Shown piece after piece: positions 45,010 to 56,082 of a DNA stretch of 64,000 bases (within the stretch, counting starts at the first letter, position 1; the number at the start of each line of letters is the position of its first letter). Made by a program: the position numbers and the translations under genes. Below the pieces are notes generated by a model that worked only from the letters and a program-made list of their open reading frames with translations, was not told where the DNA came from and ran no database searches. The stretch is from Arachis hypogaea. Its lineage: Eukaryota > Streptophyta > Magnoliopsida > Fabales > Fabaceae. Location of the stretch: positions 73,866,024-73,930,023 of the forward strand of contig NC_092044.1 in the NCBI RefSeq assembly GCF_003086295.3, in the 5' to 3' direction.

Positions 45010-46836
45010 CCATGCCTTCTTCAAACAAGAATAAATTGAGCCACAAAGCTCCAATTGAGATGATTCTTGTGGCATTGGAAAGTAGGATTCCAGAGCTTTC
45101 CAAGAATATATGGCACTACATGGTGGACACTAAATTTGAGGGAGAAAACCTGTCCTAAAAGTGCAAAGATGAACATGGTATCAACCTGTAGTAAGGCCAG
45201 CTGACCTCTTCACCTTCCAAGAAGTGTAACTTGAGTTGTAGAGCTCTAAATGATGCGCTTCCAAAGGCGTTGGAAAGTAGACATCCAGAACCTGGCAATA
45301 TTAATCCCTTGAATGCTAACGTTATTGGCACTCACTTTTGCCAATAACGCCAGCGACTATGCCAGCGACCCTGTCCCTTTCAAAGGAACATAACTTGAGT
45401 TACAGAGATCCAATTGAGGTGATTCCAGTTGCGTTAGAAATCTGAAATACAGAGATGTCCAAGGATATATAATGGTATATAGTGGGCATGCAATTAGAGA
45501 ACAAATAATAGGCATCTTTTAAGCCCCGAAAACACCAACTGGGTAGCAAGTGTGATGTTAGCCACACTAACTTCAGCACTAACGCCACAGTTGTAGCGTT
45601 GGTATGGCTAATGGTAACACTAACGATTACCACCAGGACCTCAACTTTATTCACTTCTCTTTCAAGGACCACCTAACCACAAGCAAGCAAGCCCACAAGT
45701 GTCAACCAATCAAGGCCACAAGAAGCATCTAGAATAGGAATTTTCATCTAATTGTAATTTGCTTTTAATTTCATTTTGTAATTTAGGAGAGCCTATATAA
45801 AGTCCTTAGTTTTTTACATTCAAGGGAAAAAGGACCCCAGGAATTGGAAAGGGGGTATTCTGGGGGCTGCACACACCAGAGAAGAGGGGTCTTCGGACTC
45901 CCTTCCCTCCTACACTCTTCTTCCTTTTCTCTTCTTTTTCTTTTCTTAGTAGTAGTTAAATTCTAGTTTGTACTTTACATTTATGAACTTGGAAGTTTCA
46001 ATTTCAGTTTTAATCTTCATCTTTATTTTTTTGCACTTTCTTTCTTTTCTATTTTGGTAGAGCAATGAACAACTAACTCTTTTCATTGGGTTAGAGAGCT
46101 CTATTGTGATTTAATGGATCAATTGTAGTTTTTATTCTTCTTCTTCTTTCTTTTCTCTTGATTTTACTAGAGAGCTTTCGATCTTCATCTAATTGGGTAA
46201 TTGTCTCGGAAGAGAAATTGCTCATACTTAGATTTCCCCTAAACCTTGGAAGAGGAATGAGGAAATCATGCTAGAAATGCTCTCTCACATTAGGATTAGG
46301 TTGAGGGTTGGATGGATATTGTGACATTTAATCATACCAATACTTTGATCTATGAATGTGTGTGGTATAATCAGTGACCAAACTTCATCTCTTCCCATGA
46401 GCAATTAAATCAAGGAATCGGAAAATTGTTCAAGCTTAGAGAGATTGGATTGCCAAGGAATTGGGATCCAATCACTTAAGATTGCCAAAGAGATCAATGA
46501 ATGCATTGATTGAGGAAGAGATGAGAATGAACTTGATCTGGAGGATTGTAATATCTCTTGATTCCAATGTTCATTTTTTTTAGTTCTTACATTTACTTTT
46601 CTTGCCATTTTATTTTTCTGCACTTTATTGCTTTCTTTACTTTTATGCCATTTATATTTCCTTGTTACTTATCACTCAAATATGATTCATCTAACTAGGA
46701 TAATAAATTAACCATTGATTACTTAATCCATTAATCCATGTGGATTCGACCTCACTCTATTGTGAGTTTTTACTTGACGACAATTCGGTATACTTGTCGA
46801 AGGGAAATTTGTTGAGAGACAAGTTTTTGTGCATCA
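45010..46836 (+). repeat. 3' LTR of element C, second part
   Basis: It continues from 37323 after the CCATG duplication and ends GTGCATCA at 46836, followed by GTTAC. It carries three partial copies of the U3 core (about 45020-45120, 45210-45290, 45385-45475), words such as CCAATAACGCCAG, and TATATAAAG at 45794-45802. Confidence 0.85.
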
Positions 46837-49343
46837 GTTACATTCTACCCACCTTACAAAAATTTTTGTCCTAAAAAATTGGCATAAGATGAAAAAGATT
46901 GTGTATGTTGTGAGGAAACAAGTTCAAGATCAAATCAAGGAGAATAGGTGTGCGATCAGAATCTCCAATTTGGAGTGTCGCCGACTCGCCGTGAGGTTTG
47001 CCGCTGGTATTGTGGAATCAGACTGGTGGTGGCTGGACTGTGTGAGAATCACTTTGCGATTGCAACTTGCGAGACTTTCTAGCTCTGCCTCTCTGTCTCT
47101 GGTTCTCTGATTCTGCCTCTCCAGCTCTAGAATCTGGATTGTTGCTCTTCTCCTCCTCTTTGCTGCTAGTTCATCAGGTAAGTTAAAACCTTTTTATCCT
47201 CTTCAGTCTTCAATGTTCAATCTACTACTTATTGATCAAACTTCAATTGAAAAGTATAATTGATCAAACTTCAAAGTAAATATTTCTACTACTTATTGCA
47301 AGCAAGAACATTGAACAAGATTCAAGGCCTCTTGATTTCACTGTTAACAATTATTTTTTTTATTTTGGTGAAAATTGCTATTATTTTGTTTTATTATTTT
47401 AGATGTTGATTATTGTGAATCTTTGTTTTATCTTTTTGTTCTATGTATATACATGCTTAATCTCTGAGCATCATGTCTTACCTTAATTTATTATGCCCAA
47501 TGATGTTTAACACAAAATTTTTTGAGACAGTAGCTATCTATGATTAAAAATTTTAAAATCTTGTTAGGAGGCTTTGATGCACTCCATTGGCTTAGTAGCT
47601 ATCTATGAGCATTAGAATTTTATAAAACATAAGATTTGAGGGCACTCTACATTTTTACCTACTTATACTTGGAACTTTACGTGACAAGGTTTATTGGTTT
47701 TGATATGAATATGATGCTATGACTTAAATAGTGTTTTAGTTATCTTAGTGGCTTAAATTTGTTTTATTTTATTTTGTTCTGAATTACTTAAAATATTTTA
47801 TGGATTTTTTTTGGTTGAATTTCTTTTAACTGAATGGTTGAATTGTTGTTGTGACATTGAATATAATTCTTGAATTTTTGTTATGCTTGTATTTTTTGTT
47901 CAAATGGGATTGTTGAACTTTTGTTGTTAAATTTGATGGTTGTAATTGGCATTGAACAAAATTCTATAATTTTTGTTAAATTGTTGACTGTTTGTTGTGA
48001 TGTTAAACTGACTTGTAAGGACCTCTTCTTCCTTCTTCTGATACTGAAGATGGTAATGCGAAAGTTTGTGAAACTTGTGAAGATTTTATGATTGATGAAA
48101 AATAGAAGGACTATTAAATGACTTGTTTAGATTTTAGTTAATTAGTTGTTCATTCTAGTAGTTTGGTTAGTTTATTTGCTACTTGAATTTATTTTTAGTG
48201 TCATATAAACTTGTGAGTTGTGAATTTGTGTTCTGATTTGTGAGTTGAGTTGTGAATTTGTGTTTTTATGACTTTTGACTTGTTATGGTATATATATTAG
48301 TTATAATCTTATAGGTATTTTATTTTATTTGAGATTTATTTTATTATCTATGAAATTAGTTTTTGCTATAAAATTTTTATAAATTTTTATATTTTATGAG
48401 TCATATTTACGTTCCGTCTTACAATTCAATGAAGTACAACTCTAAATTAACTTAACGAGTCGAGGTAAAAACTACAAATTCACTATTTTAACTAATTTTA
48501 TCATTTAAAATAAATTTTGTTTATCAACATAAACTAAATTTTTAATTAACTAAATTAGGTTTAATTTTTTGTTTTGTTAACTTTAATCATGTGTAGTCCT
48601 GCATATTAATAACAAACTTGAAAAATAATTAGATTTACAAATTTTGTTTTAATACGAATACTATTTGTTTAAAAAAAATTTTTCCGTCATTTTTTTTTCA
48701 AGTTTTGCCACTACTCATTAGCCTTCCCACCTGCCCCTAATCCTACTCACAATTCACACGTTTGAATTTAAAATGTTTATTTATTTTATTTAAATTATAA
48801 TTTGAATAATGTTTGATTAATTACAGATTTAGACAATATTTAATTAAATACTTTAGATAATATTTATTTTATTATTTTATTTAAAAAAATTGATTAAAAA
48901 TTATATTTTTAAAATTTAAAATTATATAAATTTAAAAATTATATATTTATTAAAATATTTATAAAATTATATATTTTTTAATATTTAATAATTTGATAAT
49001 TTTTTTTTAAAAAAGAGAAAATAGGTGGACTTAACCCGCTGACCTATCAAACCACTATTAAAAAGAGTGGAGTAGAGATTTGAGACGACTTTATTAAGCG
49101 AGACAGGGAAGAACAGGGCCACCCCGAGGTGAGACTGATGTAAGGCTTGGCATTAGATATATATTTTTCATATTCATTGAATGGCTTGATAGCGACTACT
49201 AAAATGGTAATTAATAAGCTTTTTTTCTAATATTTTGTTGTAGTTTTGTGCATATATCTTACAATTGAGTTTGTATGGGATAGTATATTGTTGCATATAA
49301 TGATGCTCTTAATTCATAATTCATAATTGGTATCTGATATGGT
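46837..49343. other. AT-rich DNA, unclassified
   Basis: No convincing gene. A CT-rich stretch at 47075-47180 ends with a donor-like CAG|GTAAGT (near 47177), which could be an untranslated exon or a transposon leader, but I cannot support a coding exon. 48750-49020 is extremely AT-rich. The ORFs at 46829-47110 and 47870-48091 show no recognisable motif. Confidence 0.4.
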
Positions 49344-49759
49344 TGTTATAACCTAATTTAAAAGCTATAAATCGATTTCCAACGTTATAACTCGGCTCAA
49401 AGCGTTATAATTCATCCTGACGTTATAACTCGGATTCATACATAAAAACAAATATCATACCATTTTGATATGGTATTACTACTCTTCAATGAAAAATAAT
49501 TGTCAGAGCATAACTACTAATGCCTCCTCACACGTATAAAAAGTAAGCTGTATTATTTGAGTATACTCATATGAATATACATTGACTAACTTAAGTATCG
49601 GAGTGCATTTTATAGGTACACTCCCCTCTATTCTCTCCTCCCCAAGATATAGTTACTGCACGAAAAATCTCGGACATTCAAGCCACAAGCTCTGAGCTAA
49701 GATTAAAAAGCTCAGAGTCGGCTGCTGGGATGACAAGCTATATCCAGTTATCTCGCACA
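49344..49759 (+). repeat. 5' LTR of element E (about 416 bp)
   Basis: It starts TGTTATAACC and ends about TCTCGCACA. Three copies of CGTTATAACTCGG or close variants lie at 49379-49436, and TATAAAAA at 49535-49542. The ends are inferred from the primer-binding site position, since no second LTR remains. Confidence 0.6.
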
Positions 49760-49767
49760 AGAACAAT

Positions 49768-49785
49768 TGGCACCCATCGTGAGGA
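49768..49785 (+). other. Primer-binding site of element E
   Basis: TGGCACCCATCGTGAGGA lies eight bases after the LTR end. Its layout matches the TGGCGCCCACCGTGGGG-type site I recall from plant Tat elements, with a few substitutions. Confidence 0.55.
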
Positions 49786-49839
49786 CTCGAAATAAAAATC
49801 CCTTTTTTCCTACAGGTCCTGAAACTCTCTCCCACAATC

Positions 49840-51010
49840 ATGGTTGACTTACCTCCTCCCACGCCATCTGAACTTTTTTGGATGGTAACGGAGTTACAGC
49901 AGGCCAATCAGCGCATGGCAGAGGAGAATCAACGAAAGGCAAACCAAATGCTGAGCTAACCAATGCTCGTGTTGAGCATAATAACAATAATGATGAACGA
50001 GTTGAAGATGAAGAGCTGAACTCTGATCCAACACGTGTCTCTAAAACTCAGCCGCATGAAGAAGGCCGACGAGCTGATGAAGACAATAAACATGACAATG
50101 CTGTTGGGCCATTTACTACCGAAATCATGAACTTCTAAATGCCTGGGATGTTCACGCTACCAACGACCTTAACCCCTTACATGTGTTAGGCGACCCCAGA
50201 AAGCATATCAAGAAATTCCGATCTATAATGATAGTAAATGGTGCTTCTAACCCTATTTTATGTTGTTGTTTTCCTACTTTTTTAGACGGTCTTGCACTTG
50301 ATTGGTTTTGTTCTTTGCCTGCAGATTCAATTTCTCGTTTATAAGAACTCGCAAAACTTTTTGAAGATCACTTTGTTGCTTCTTCCATTTACCTGCATGA
50401 AAGCCTGAAGGACTATATTTCCTGTTTTACAAAAGTGGCCATCACCATACCAGATCTTCACCCAAAAGTACACCTGCTTGCCATTAAGAGCAAACTTCAA
50501 CCAAAAAAATTTCAAGAAGCAATCACGTCTCCAAGTTGAAAACTCTCATCGAGTTCCGTGAGAAAGTTAAAGGCCAGATGGAAATTGAAGAGCTCTGCCA
50601 AGCTCGGAAGTCAGAAAAAACTCATGCTAACAAAGACAATGATAAAGCTCGAGACAGTAGAAAGGCCTTCAAATTAACATCGCATTATGACTCATATACG
50701 CAATTTAACACAAAAAGGGACGACATAATCAAAGAGATCCTAAATTCAAAGCTCGTCAAACCTCCCCGGAAGGCCGACAATTATCAGGAAACGAATAATG
50801 TGGATAAAATTCAAATATTTCACCTTTCACCAGAAGCATGGGCACACTACTGATGAGTGTGTGATAGCTAAAGATCTGATAGAGCGATTAGGTCGACACG
50901 GTCACTTACACAAATACATCAGTGGCCACATACAAAAGCATGCCATATCCTCTGCCGACCACACCTTTATAGGGTAATACTCCTGAGATAAAGAGAAGAT
51001 GACTCATAAT
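49840..51010 (+). pseudogene. gag of element E
   Basis: ATG at 49840 (MVDLPPPTPSELFW) is followed by frameshifted stretches: a disordered charged part; then the retrotransposon gag core (about 50240-50520) with CCFPTFLDGLALDWFCSLPA, ELAKLFEDHFVAS and DLHPKVHLLAIKS; then 50536-50853 (FREKVKGQMEIEELCQARKS, SYTQFNTKRDDIIKEILNSK); and a broken zinc-knuckle region (HTTDEC-like, about 50840-50880). Nucleocapsid function is lost through stops and shifts. Confidence 0.75.
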
Positions 51011-51149
51011 CATCCTGACCAATCAAGAGGAGTTATTAACTATATTTTTGATGGTTTCGCATGTGGAGGAGCAACCAACTCGGCACGAAAGCGTACATAT
51101 CGAGCTATGCTCTCGGTAGAAGGCAATTCAAATAAAACCCAAACAACTC

Positions 51150-53219
51150 CACATTTTCCACAAATGACATTCTGAGAATCTGATTTCAATACAAACACAA
51201 CAAATCTAGATGACCAATTGTGATTTCTATCCAGCTAGGAGACCTTTGGTTTGGAAAGTGTTATTAGACAATAGAAGCAGTGCAGACATTCTATTCTATT
51301 CAACATTCTAGAAAATAAAACTGAGCAATAATATACTCCAACCTTTTACTAGAGACCTGGTCGGATTCGCAAATGAACGTGTCCCGGTATTGGGATCTGT
51401 GTGGATACAAACTACACTGGGTGAGCATCCTTTATCTAAAACTTCGGACGTGTAATATTTAGTTGTTGATTGCTTTAATCCTTATAATTCAATACTCAAC
51501 CGGTCTTTTTTAAATAAGTTCAGTGCTATTGTCTCTACAATTCATCTCTGTGTTAAGTTTTCTATGCAGAATGATCTTATCGCAACCATTCACAGTGACC
51601 ATCGTGAAGCTTGACAGTGTTACAACATCAGTCTCAAACTGCCAAACCGAGCTATAAGATAGCAAGTGAACAATGTCCATAATTCCTCTGAGCTCTCAAC
51701 ACTTGCAGACCTCGACCTAAGAGCCAAGTTCCTTGAGTGACCAACACCAATGGAGGAGCTACAAAAACTATATTTTAGTAATGATCCTAACAAATTTACT
51801 TATGTAGGCACGACTCTTTGCCCGGAGGAAAGAGGTTCAATTCAATAATTCCTACAACAACATCCCAATCTTTTTGCATGGACTCTTGCTAATATGCTTG
51901 GGATTGATCCCTCGATCATTTCTCACAATTTGGCACTCAACCCATCTGCATGACCTATACCTTAGAAAAAATGCAATCTCGGCCTTGAGAAAAAGCAAGT
52001 ATCCTTAGAAGAAACCAAAAAGCTCATCAATGCCAGTTTTATACAGGAAATAAAGTTTACAACATGGCTGGCCAATGTGGTAATAGTAAAAAAGCACAAC
52101 GGTAAATGGTGCATGTGCATTGATTTCACCGATCTCAACAAAGCATGCCCAAAAGATGTTATCCCTTACCATATATTGATTCTTTAGTTGATAATGCTTT
52201 AGGTTATAAAACATTAAGCTTCATGGATGTAGATTTTGGCTACAATCAGATTTTAATGCATTCTTCTGATCAAAATAAAACTGCCTTTATTGCTGACTAT
52301 GGTAACTATTTCTCTAAGGTTTTGCCTTTTGGACTTAAAAATGCAGGAGCAACATATTAGCATCTTATGGACAAGGTATTCGCTAATTAAATTGGCAGAA
52401 ACATGGAGGTCTATGTCGATGATATGGTTGCAAAAATGAAGCTTGGCAAAGACCACGTAGATGACCTTATGAAAATCTTTACTCAAATTAGATGCTACAA
52501 CATGAGACTCAACCCCAAAAAATGTGCCTTCGGAGTACAAGGAGGCAAATTTTTAGGGTTCCTGCTTACAAACTAACGAATAGAAGCCAATCCCAAAAAA
52601 TACAAAGCTGTGCTAGACATGACAGACCCAAAGATAATAAAGAAAGTCCAACGGTTAACAGGGAGACTTGCTGCCCTATCTAGATTTTTTCCATGCTTAG
52701 CATATAAATCTTCTTGTCTTTTCCAAACGTTAAAAAAGAAAAAAAATTTTACACATACTGACGAATGTGAAAAAGCCTTTTCAGATCTAAAGAATGCTCT
52801 TTCAAACCCCCTAATTTTACAAAAATCTGTTCAAGGGAAAGAGTTTTATCTTTACTTATCAGTTACTGACTGAGCTGTAAGCTCTGTTATTATTATAGAA
52901 AGAGAAAAAGCACAGCAACCAATTTATTTCATAAGCAAATCATTGCAGAATGCTGAATTTCACTATCCGAAAATAGAGAAGCTCGCACTTGCTCTGGTAT
53001 TCTCATCCTAACATCTCTGACCAAATTTCCAAAGCTATGTCATCAATATGAGAACTGACCAACCACTTCGGCAAGTCCTCCAGAAACTGGAACTAGCTGG
53101 CTGATTTATTAAATGGTTGATTGAACTTTTTGAGTTCGACATCAGATACTAAACCCGAGGACTGTTCAAGTCACAATACTTAGCAAAATTTGTGGCTGAG
53201 TTTACAGTTCCAACATCAG
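51150..53219 (+). pseudogene. pol of element E: protease, reverse transcriptase, RNase H
   Basis: Protease: LLDNRSSADILFYS (about 51260-51300), where the usual D-x-G-S has Arg in place of Gly. Reverse transcriptase: KHNGKWCMCIDFTDLNKACPKD (about 52093-52157), SFMDVDFGYNQILMH, LPFGLKNAGATY, then YVDDM at 52412-52426, which keeps the catalytic Asp pair. Thumb and RNase H: RLTGRLAALSRF, LYLSVTD, NMRTDQPLRQVL. At least eight in-frame stops, many in place of Gln, Arg or Trp codons, show decay by C-to-T changes. The segment ends in the target duplication of the solo LTR. Confidence 0.8.
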
Positions 53220-54709
53220 GTGAATGATAAACCACTATTTTATGATTTATTTTGTATTGAATTAAGTGAATTTTGTCAACTATTCTCACACTTATTCACT
53301 AAATTTGCATGTTTTTAAGTTTCCTTCTGAATTTTGTACTGTGATTGAAAACATGCTTCCTAGGCCTTTAAATTACCATTCGATGTCGTGATGCATTTGT
53401 TAAGTGATTTTAGGGTTTATAGGGCAGGAATGGCATAGATGATGGAAAGGAAGCATGCAAAAATGGAAGGAACATAAGAAATTGAAGTTTTGAGAAGCTG
53501 GTGTCCACGCGTACACATGGCTGATGCGTACGCGTGACCAAGCCATAACCAAATGAAGCGCACGCGTAGTTGACGCCTACGCGTGGCCAATGCATAGTCC
53601 AAGCGACGCGTACGTGTGACGAGCGTCACGTGCCTCAGTAAAGTGAATTCGCTGGGTGCGATTTCTAAGCTACTTTTGGCCCAGTTTCAGGCGCGAAAAT
53701 AAAGACAAGAGGCTGTAGAGTAGAGCTGGAAGGATCATTCAAATCATTCATTCATTTACACACTTTAGGTTTTATATGTAGAATTCTAGAGAGAGAGAGA
53801 GAGGCTCTCTCCTCTCTCTAGGTTTTAAGATTTCTTTTAGTTTTATTTCTTCTCAAATTCATATTTCTATCTTGCTTTAATTTAGTTTATTTTCTACCTT
53901 TTATTGTTCTAGTATCTTAGTTTATCTTCTCTTGTTGATTTTTTTATTTTTCCAATTTAGTTTATGAACTCTTCTTGTTAGATTTAATTCTTTTTTAATG
54001 CAATTTGAAGTGTTTCATGTTTATGGCTTCTTTCTTTAATTGTTGGTTATTGATTCCTTGCATTTGTTAGTCTTAGATTTTACTATCTCTTGTTAATTTT
54101 CTATGTTTTTATTTTGTGCCTTCCAAGTGTTTGATGAAATGCTTGGTTGGATTTTAAAATAGATTTTTGTGTTCTTGTCTTGGGTTGATGATTTGGAGAC
54201 TCTTGAATTGTCAAAGTCTCTTGTTGATTGGTAATCGAAGATTGCCGGTTAGCTTGAACTTCACTAAATCTAGTCTCTCACTATGAGTTGATTAGGACTT
54301 GTGAAGTCAAGTTGATTGTATGCACTTGAATTTCCTTCATTGGTTAGAGGTTAACTAAGTGAAGGCAATTTACATTTACCATCACAACTGACGACGATAA
54401 TGAGGATATGACTTCTAATTCTCTTTCCTTGCTTAGAGCTTTCTTAGTTATTAGTTTATTTTCTTGCCATTTTACTTTCTTGTTTCTTATTACAAACCCA
54501 AAAATATACCTCATAGCTAATAATAAACTACACTTTCCTGTAATTCCTTTGAGAGACGACTCGAGGTTTAAATAGTTCAGTTAATTTTATTGGGTTTGCT
54601 TAAGTGACAAACAAATTAAACATTGATTGAGATTTAATTGTTAGTTTAGAGACTTGCAACATGATTTTATTGAGAAATTTTTTACCGATATTTTTCCTCC
54701 GTCAGTGAA
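53220..54709 (+). mobile_element. Solo LTR, Athila-type, TSD GTGAA
   Basis: The LTR is 53225-54704 (1480 bp), start TGATAAACCAC and end CCTCCGTCA, with GTGAA at 53220-53224 and 54705-54709. CG-rich words (ACGCGTACAC, TGCGTACGCGTGA, CGCACGCGTAG, CCTACGCGTGG) occupy 53510-53625. A (GA)n/(CT)n-rich stretch follows at 53790-53820. It splits the pol region of element E. Confidence 0.92.
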
Positions 54710-55295
54710 CATTCAATGAAATGGACATTTTATGTGGGCGGAGCATCTAATCCTCAAGGATGTAGCGTCAGAGTACTCCTCGAAGATAGTAACAGATTTG
54801 TACTTGAACATTCTTTACATTTTTCCTTCGAAGCAAGCAACAACCAGACAGAGTATGAAGCTCTGATTGCTAGTCTAAGGTTAGCAATGGACCTACAAAA
54901 CTTAGAACTAAAGGTATATTGCGATGCTCTACTAGTCGTACAACAGGTAAATGATCTATTCCAAGTAAAAGACCCTTTATTGGAAAAATAATTAGCTATT
55001 ATTAAGTCTCTTATATCTAATTTTTCAAAATTTGAAATTCACCTTATACCTCGAGAAGAAAATCACGGAGCTGATATCTTATCAAAACTCACAAGCACAC
55101 AATCACATACTTCTTCACTTTATCAATCTATTTTGCTTAAACCAAGTATTAATTTAACCGAGGGTTTAAGTGTCAATCAGGAAGACGATTGGCGGAAGCC
55201 TTATATAGAATACCTCAGGAATGGGAACATTCCTCATAGTGTTGATAATATTCGGCAATTTCGACGTCAAGCATCTTTCTTCACTATTTTCAATA

Positions 55296-55300
<5 letters not shown>
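54710..55300 (+). pseudogene. Second RNase H (Tat-type) of element E and start of the following linker
   Basis: The frame opens at 54716: KWTFYVGGASNPQGC, EASNNQTEYEALIASLRLA, LKVYCDALLVVQQVN. These are the RNase H motifs, with the first catalytic Asp of the usual YVDGAS replaced by Gly (YVGGAS). After a stop at 54989 the reading continues HLIPREENHGADILSKL and DDWRKPYIEYL. The domain is cut off by the AT microsatellite, so integrase is absent. Confidence 0.75.

Positions 55301-55377
<77 letters not shown>
55301..55377. repeat. (AT)n microsatellite, about 38 units
   Basis: An uninterrupted AT run of 77 bases lies exactly at the junction of elements E and F, suggesting breakage and rejoining or expansion at the breakpoint. 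The Ile-Tyr frames across it are artefacts. Confidence 0.97.
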
Positions 55378-55379
<2 letters not shown>

Positions 55380-56082
55380 AAAAGTTGTTTGCATGTGAGT
55401 CAATGGTGAGTTGTTGCAAAAACAAGAGTAAAAGAGACTAAGACCAAGTTAGATCAAAATTAAGATATAAGAATTAAGTATAGAACCTTGAATGAATTTG
55501 AAAGAAAATAAGTCATGATGAACAATTAGACTTAGAGGATATAACAAGTAAATGCTAGAGGTGTCCCTTGAATATCTATAGAACCAAGGAGTAGTAAGCA
55601 AGAGACCTAAGGCTCTGAGCATCAACTACTAGGACAAAAGAAAGAAACAAAAAGCTCAAGAGAGCCAAATATCATAATAGATGCTTATGGTGAATATGTG
55701 TCAAGAAGAGAGACCTGGGCAAGTATATTCTTAGGGGTGTTTCAACACCTAGTACCCTAAAACCAACTGGTTTGGGAGTGTTAATTAAAAGCCTAATCTA
55801 AAAGGTCGTCTTGAGACAAAACACTTAGAGTCATAGTCAATTGAAAAGAAAATTTAAAATGAAAGAACAAGAAGCCATTCTTGCTGCTTCAAGGTGACAA
55901 TCAATAGAAAGGAGCTCCCAAGGCAAAAACTTGAAAGAATCCTCAAGAGTTTAGGAGTTCATTGTGGCATTAAATCAATAAAATTCATGCATGAGTTAAC
56001 ACTTAGCCCTATCCTTGGTGATGAATGCATTTTTCTAAGGTCAAGTCTCAATCCATTTAAGAATAATTCACATTGAGTGTTG

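Larger units (their letters stand above)
37319..45014 (-). mobile_element. Element D: complete young nonautonomous Athila-type LTR retrotransposon, TSD CCATG
   Basis: The element is 37324-45009 (7686 bp), minus orientation, with CCATG at 37319-37323 and 45010-45014. LTRs: 43442-45009 (5', 1568 bp) and 37324-38890 (3', 1567 bp), differing by only about 2% by eye, so it is the most recent LTR insertion that can be dated here. Primer-binding site at 43421-43438, one ORF at 41723-43243, polypurine tract at 38892-38907. No protease, reverse transcriptase, RNase H or integrase is present. Confidence 0.93.
30406..46836 (+). mobile_element. Element C: Athila-type nonautonomous LTR retrotransposon, 5'-truncated, hosting two later insertions
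   Basis: Layout: partial 5' LTR (30406-32102), primer-binding site (32109-32126), internal region with one ORF (32336-35033), non-coding 3' part, hairpin and polypurine tract (36581-36617), and 3' LTR (36618-37323 plus 45010-46836). A solo LTR (33056-34570) and element D (37324-45009) are nested in it. No protease, reverse transcriptase or integrase is encoded, so it depended on an autonomous partner. The first part of the 5' LTR is missing where it meets the ORF fragment at 30405. Confidence 0.8.
49344..55300 (+). mobile_element. Element E: decayed Tat-lineage Ty3-gypsy element, 3'-truncated
   Basis: Order: short LTR (49344-49759), primer-binding site, gag (from 49840), protease, reverse transcriptase, RNase H (to 53219), a solo LTR insertion (53225-54704), then a second RNase H (54716 to about 55100). 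The extra RNase H after the first is the mark of the Tat lineage. Integrase and the 3' LTR are missing: the element stops at the AT microsatellite at 55301. Stops are frequent. Confidence 0.85.

Noticed and set aside
46829..47110. 93-codon ORF just after element C
   Set aside because: Begins inside the C LTR end and shows no recognisable domain; the CT-rich end and donor-like site could belong to a leader, but no coding exon can be supported.
55133..55409. ORFs with long Ile-Tyr runs
   Set aside because: Translation of the AT microsatellite joined to element E sequence; not a protein.
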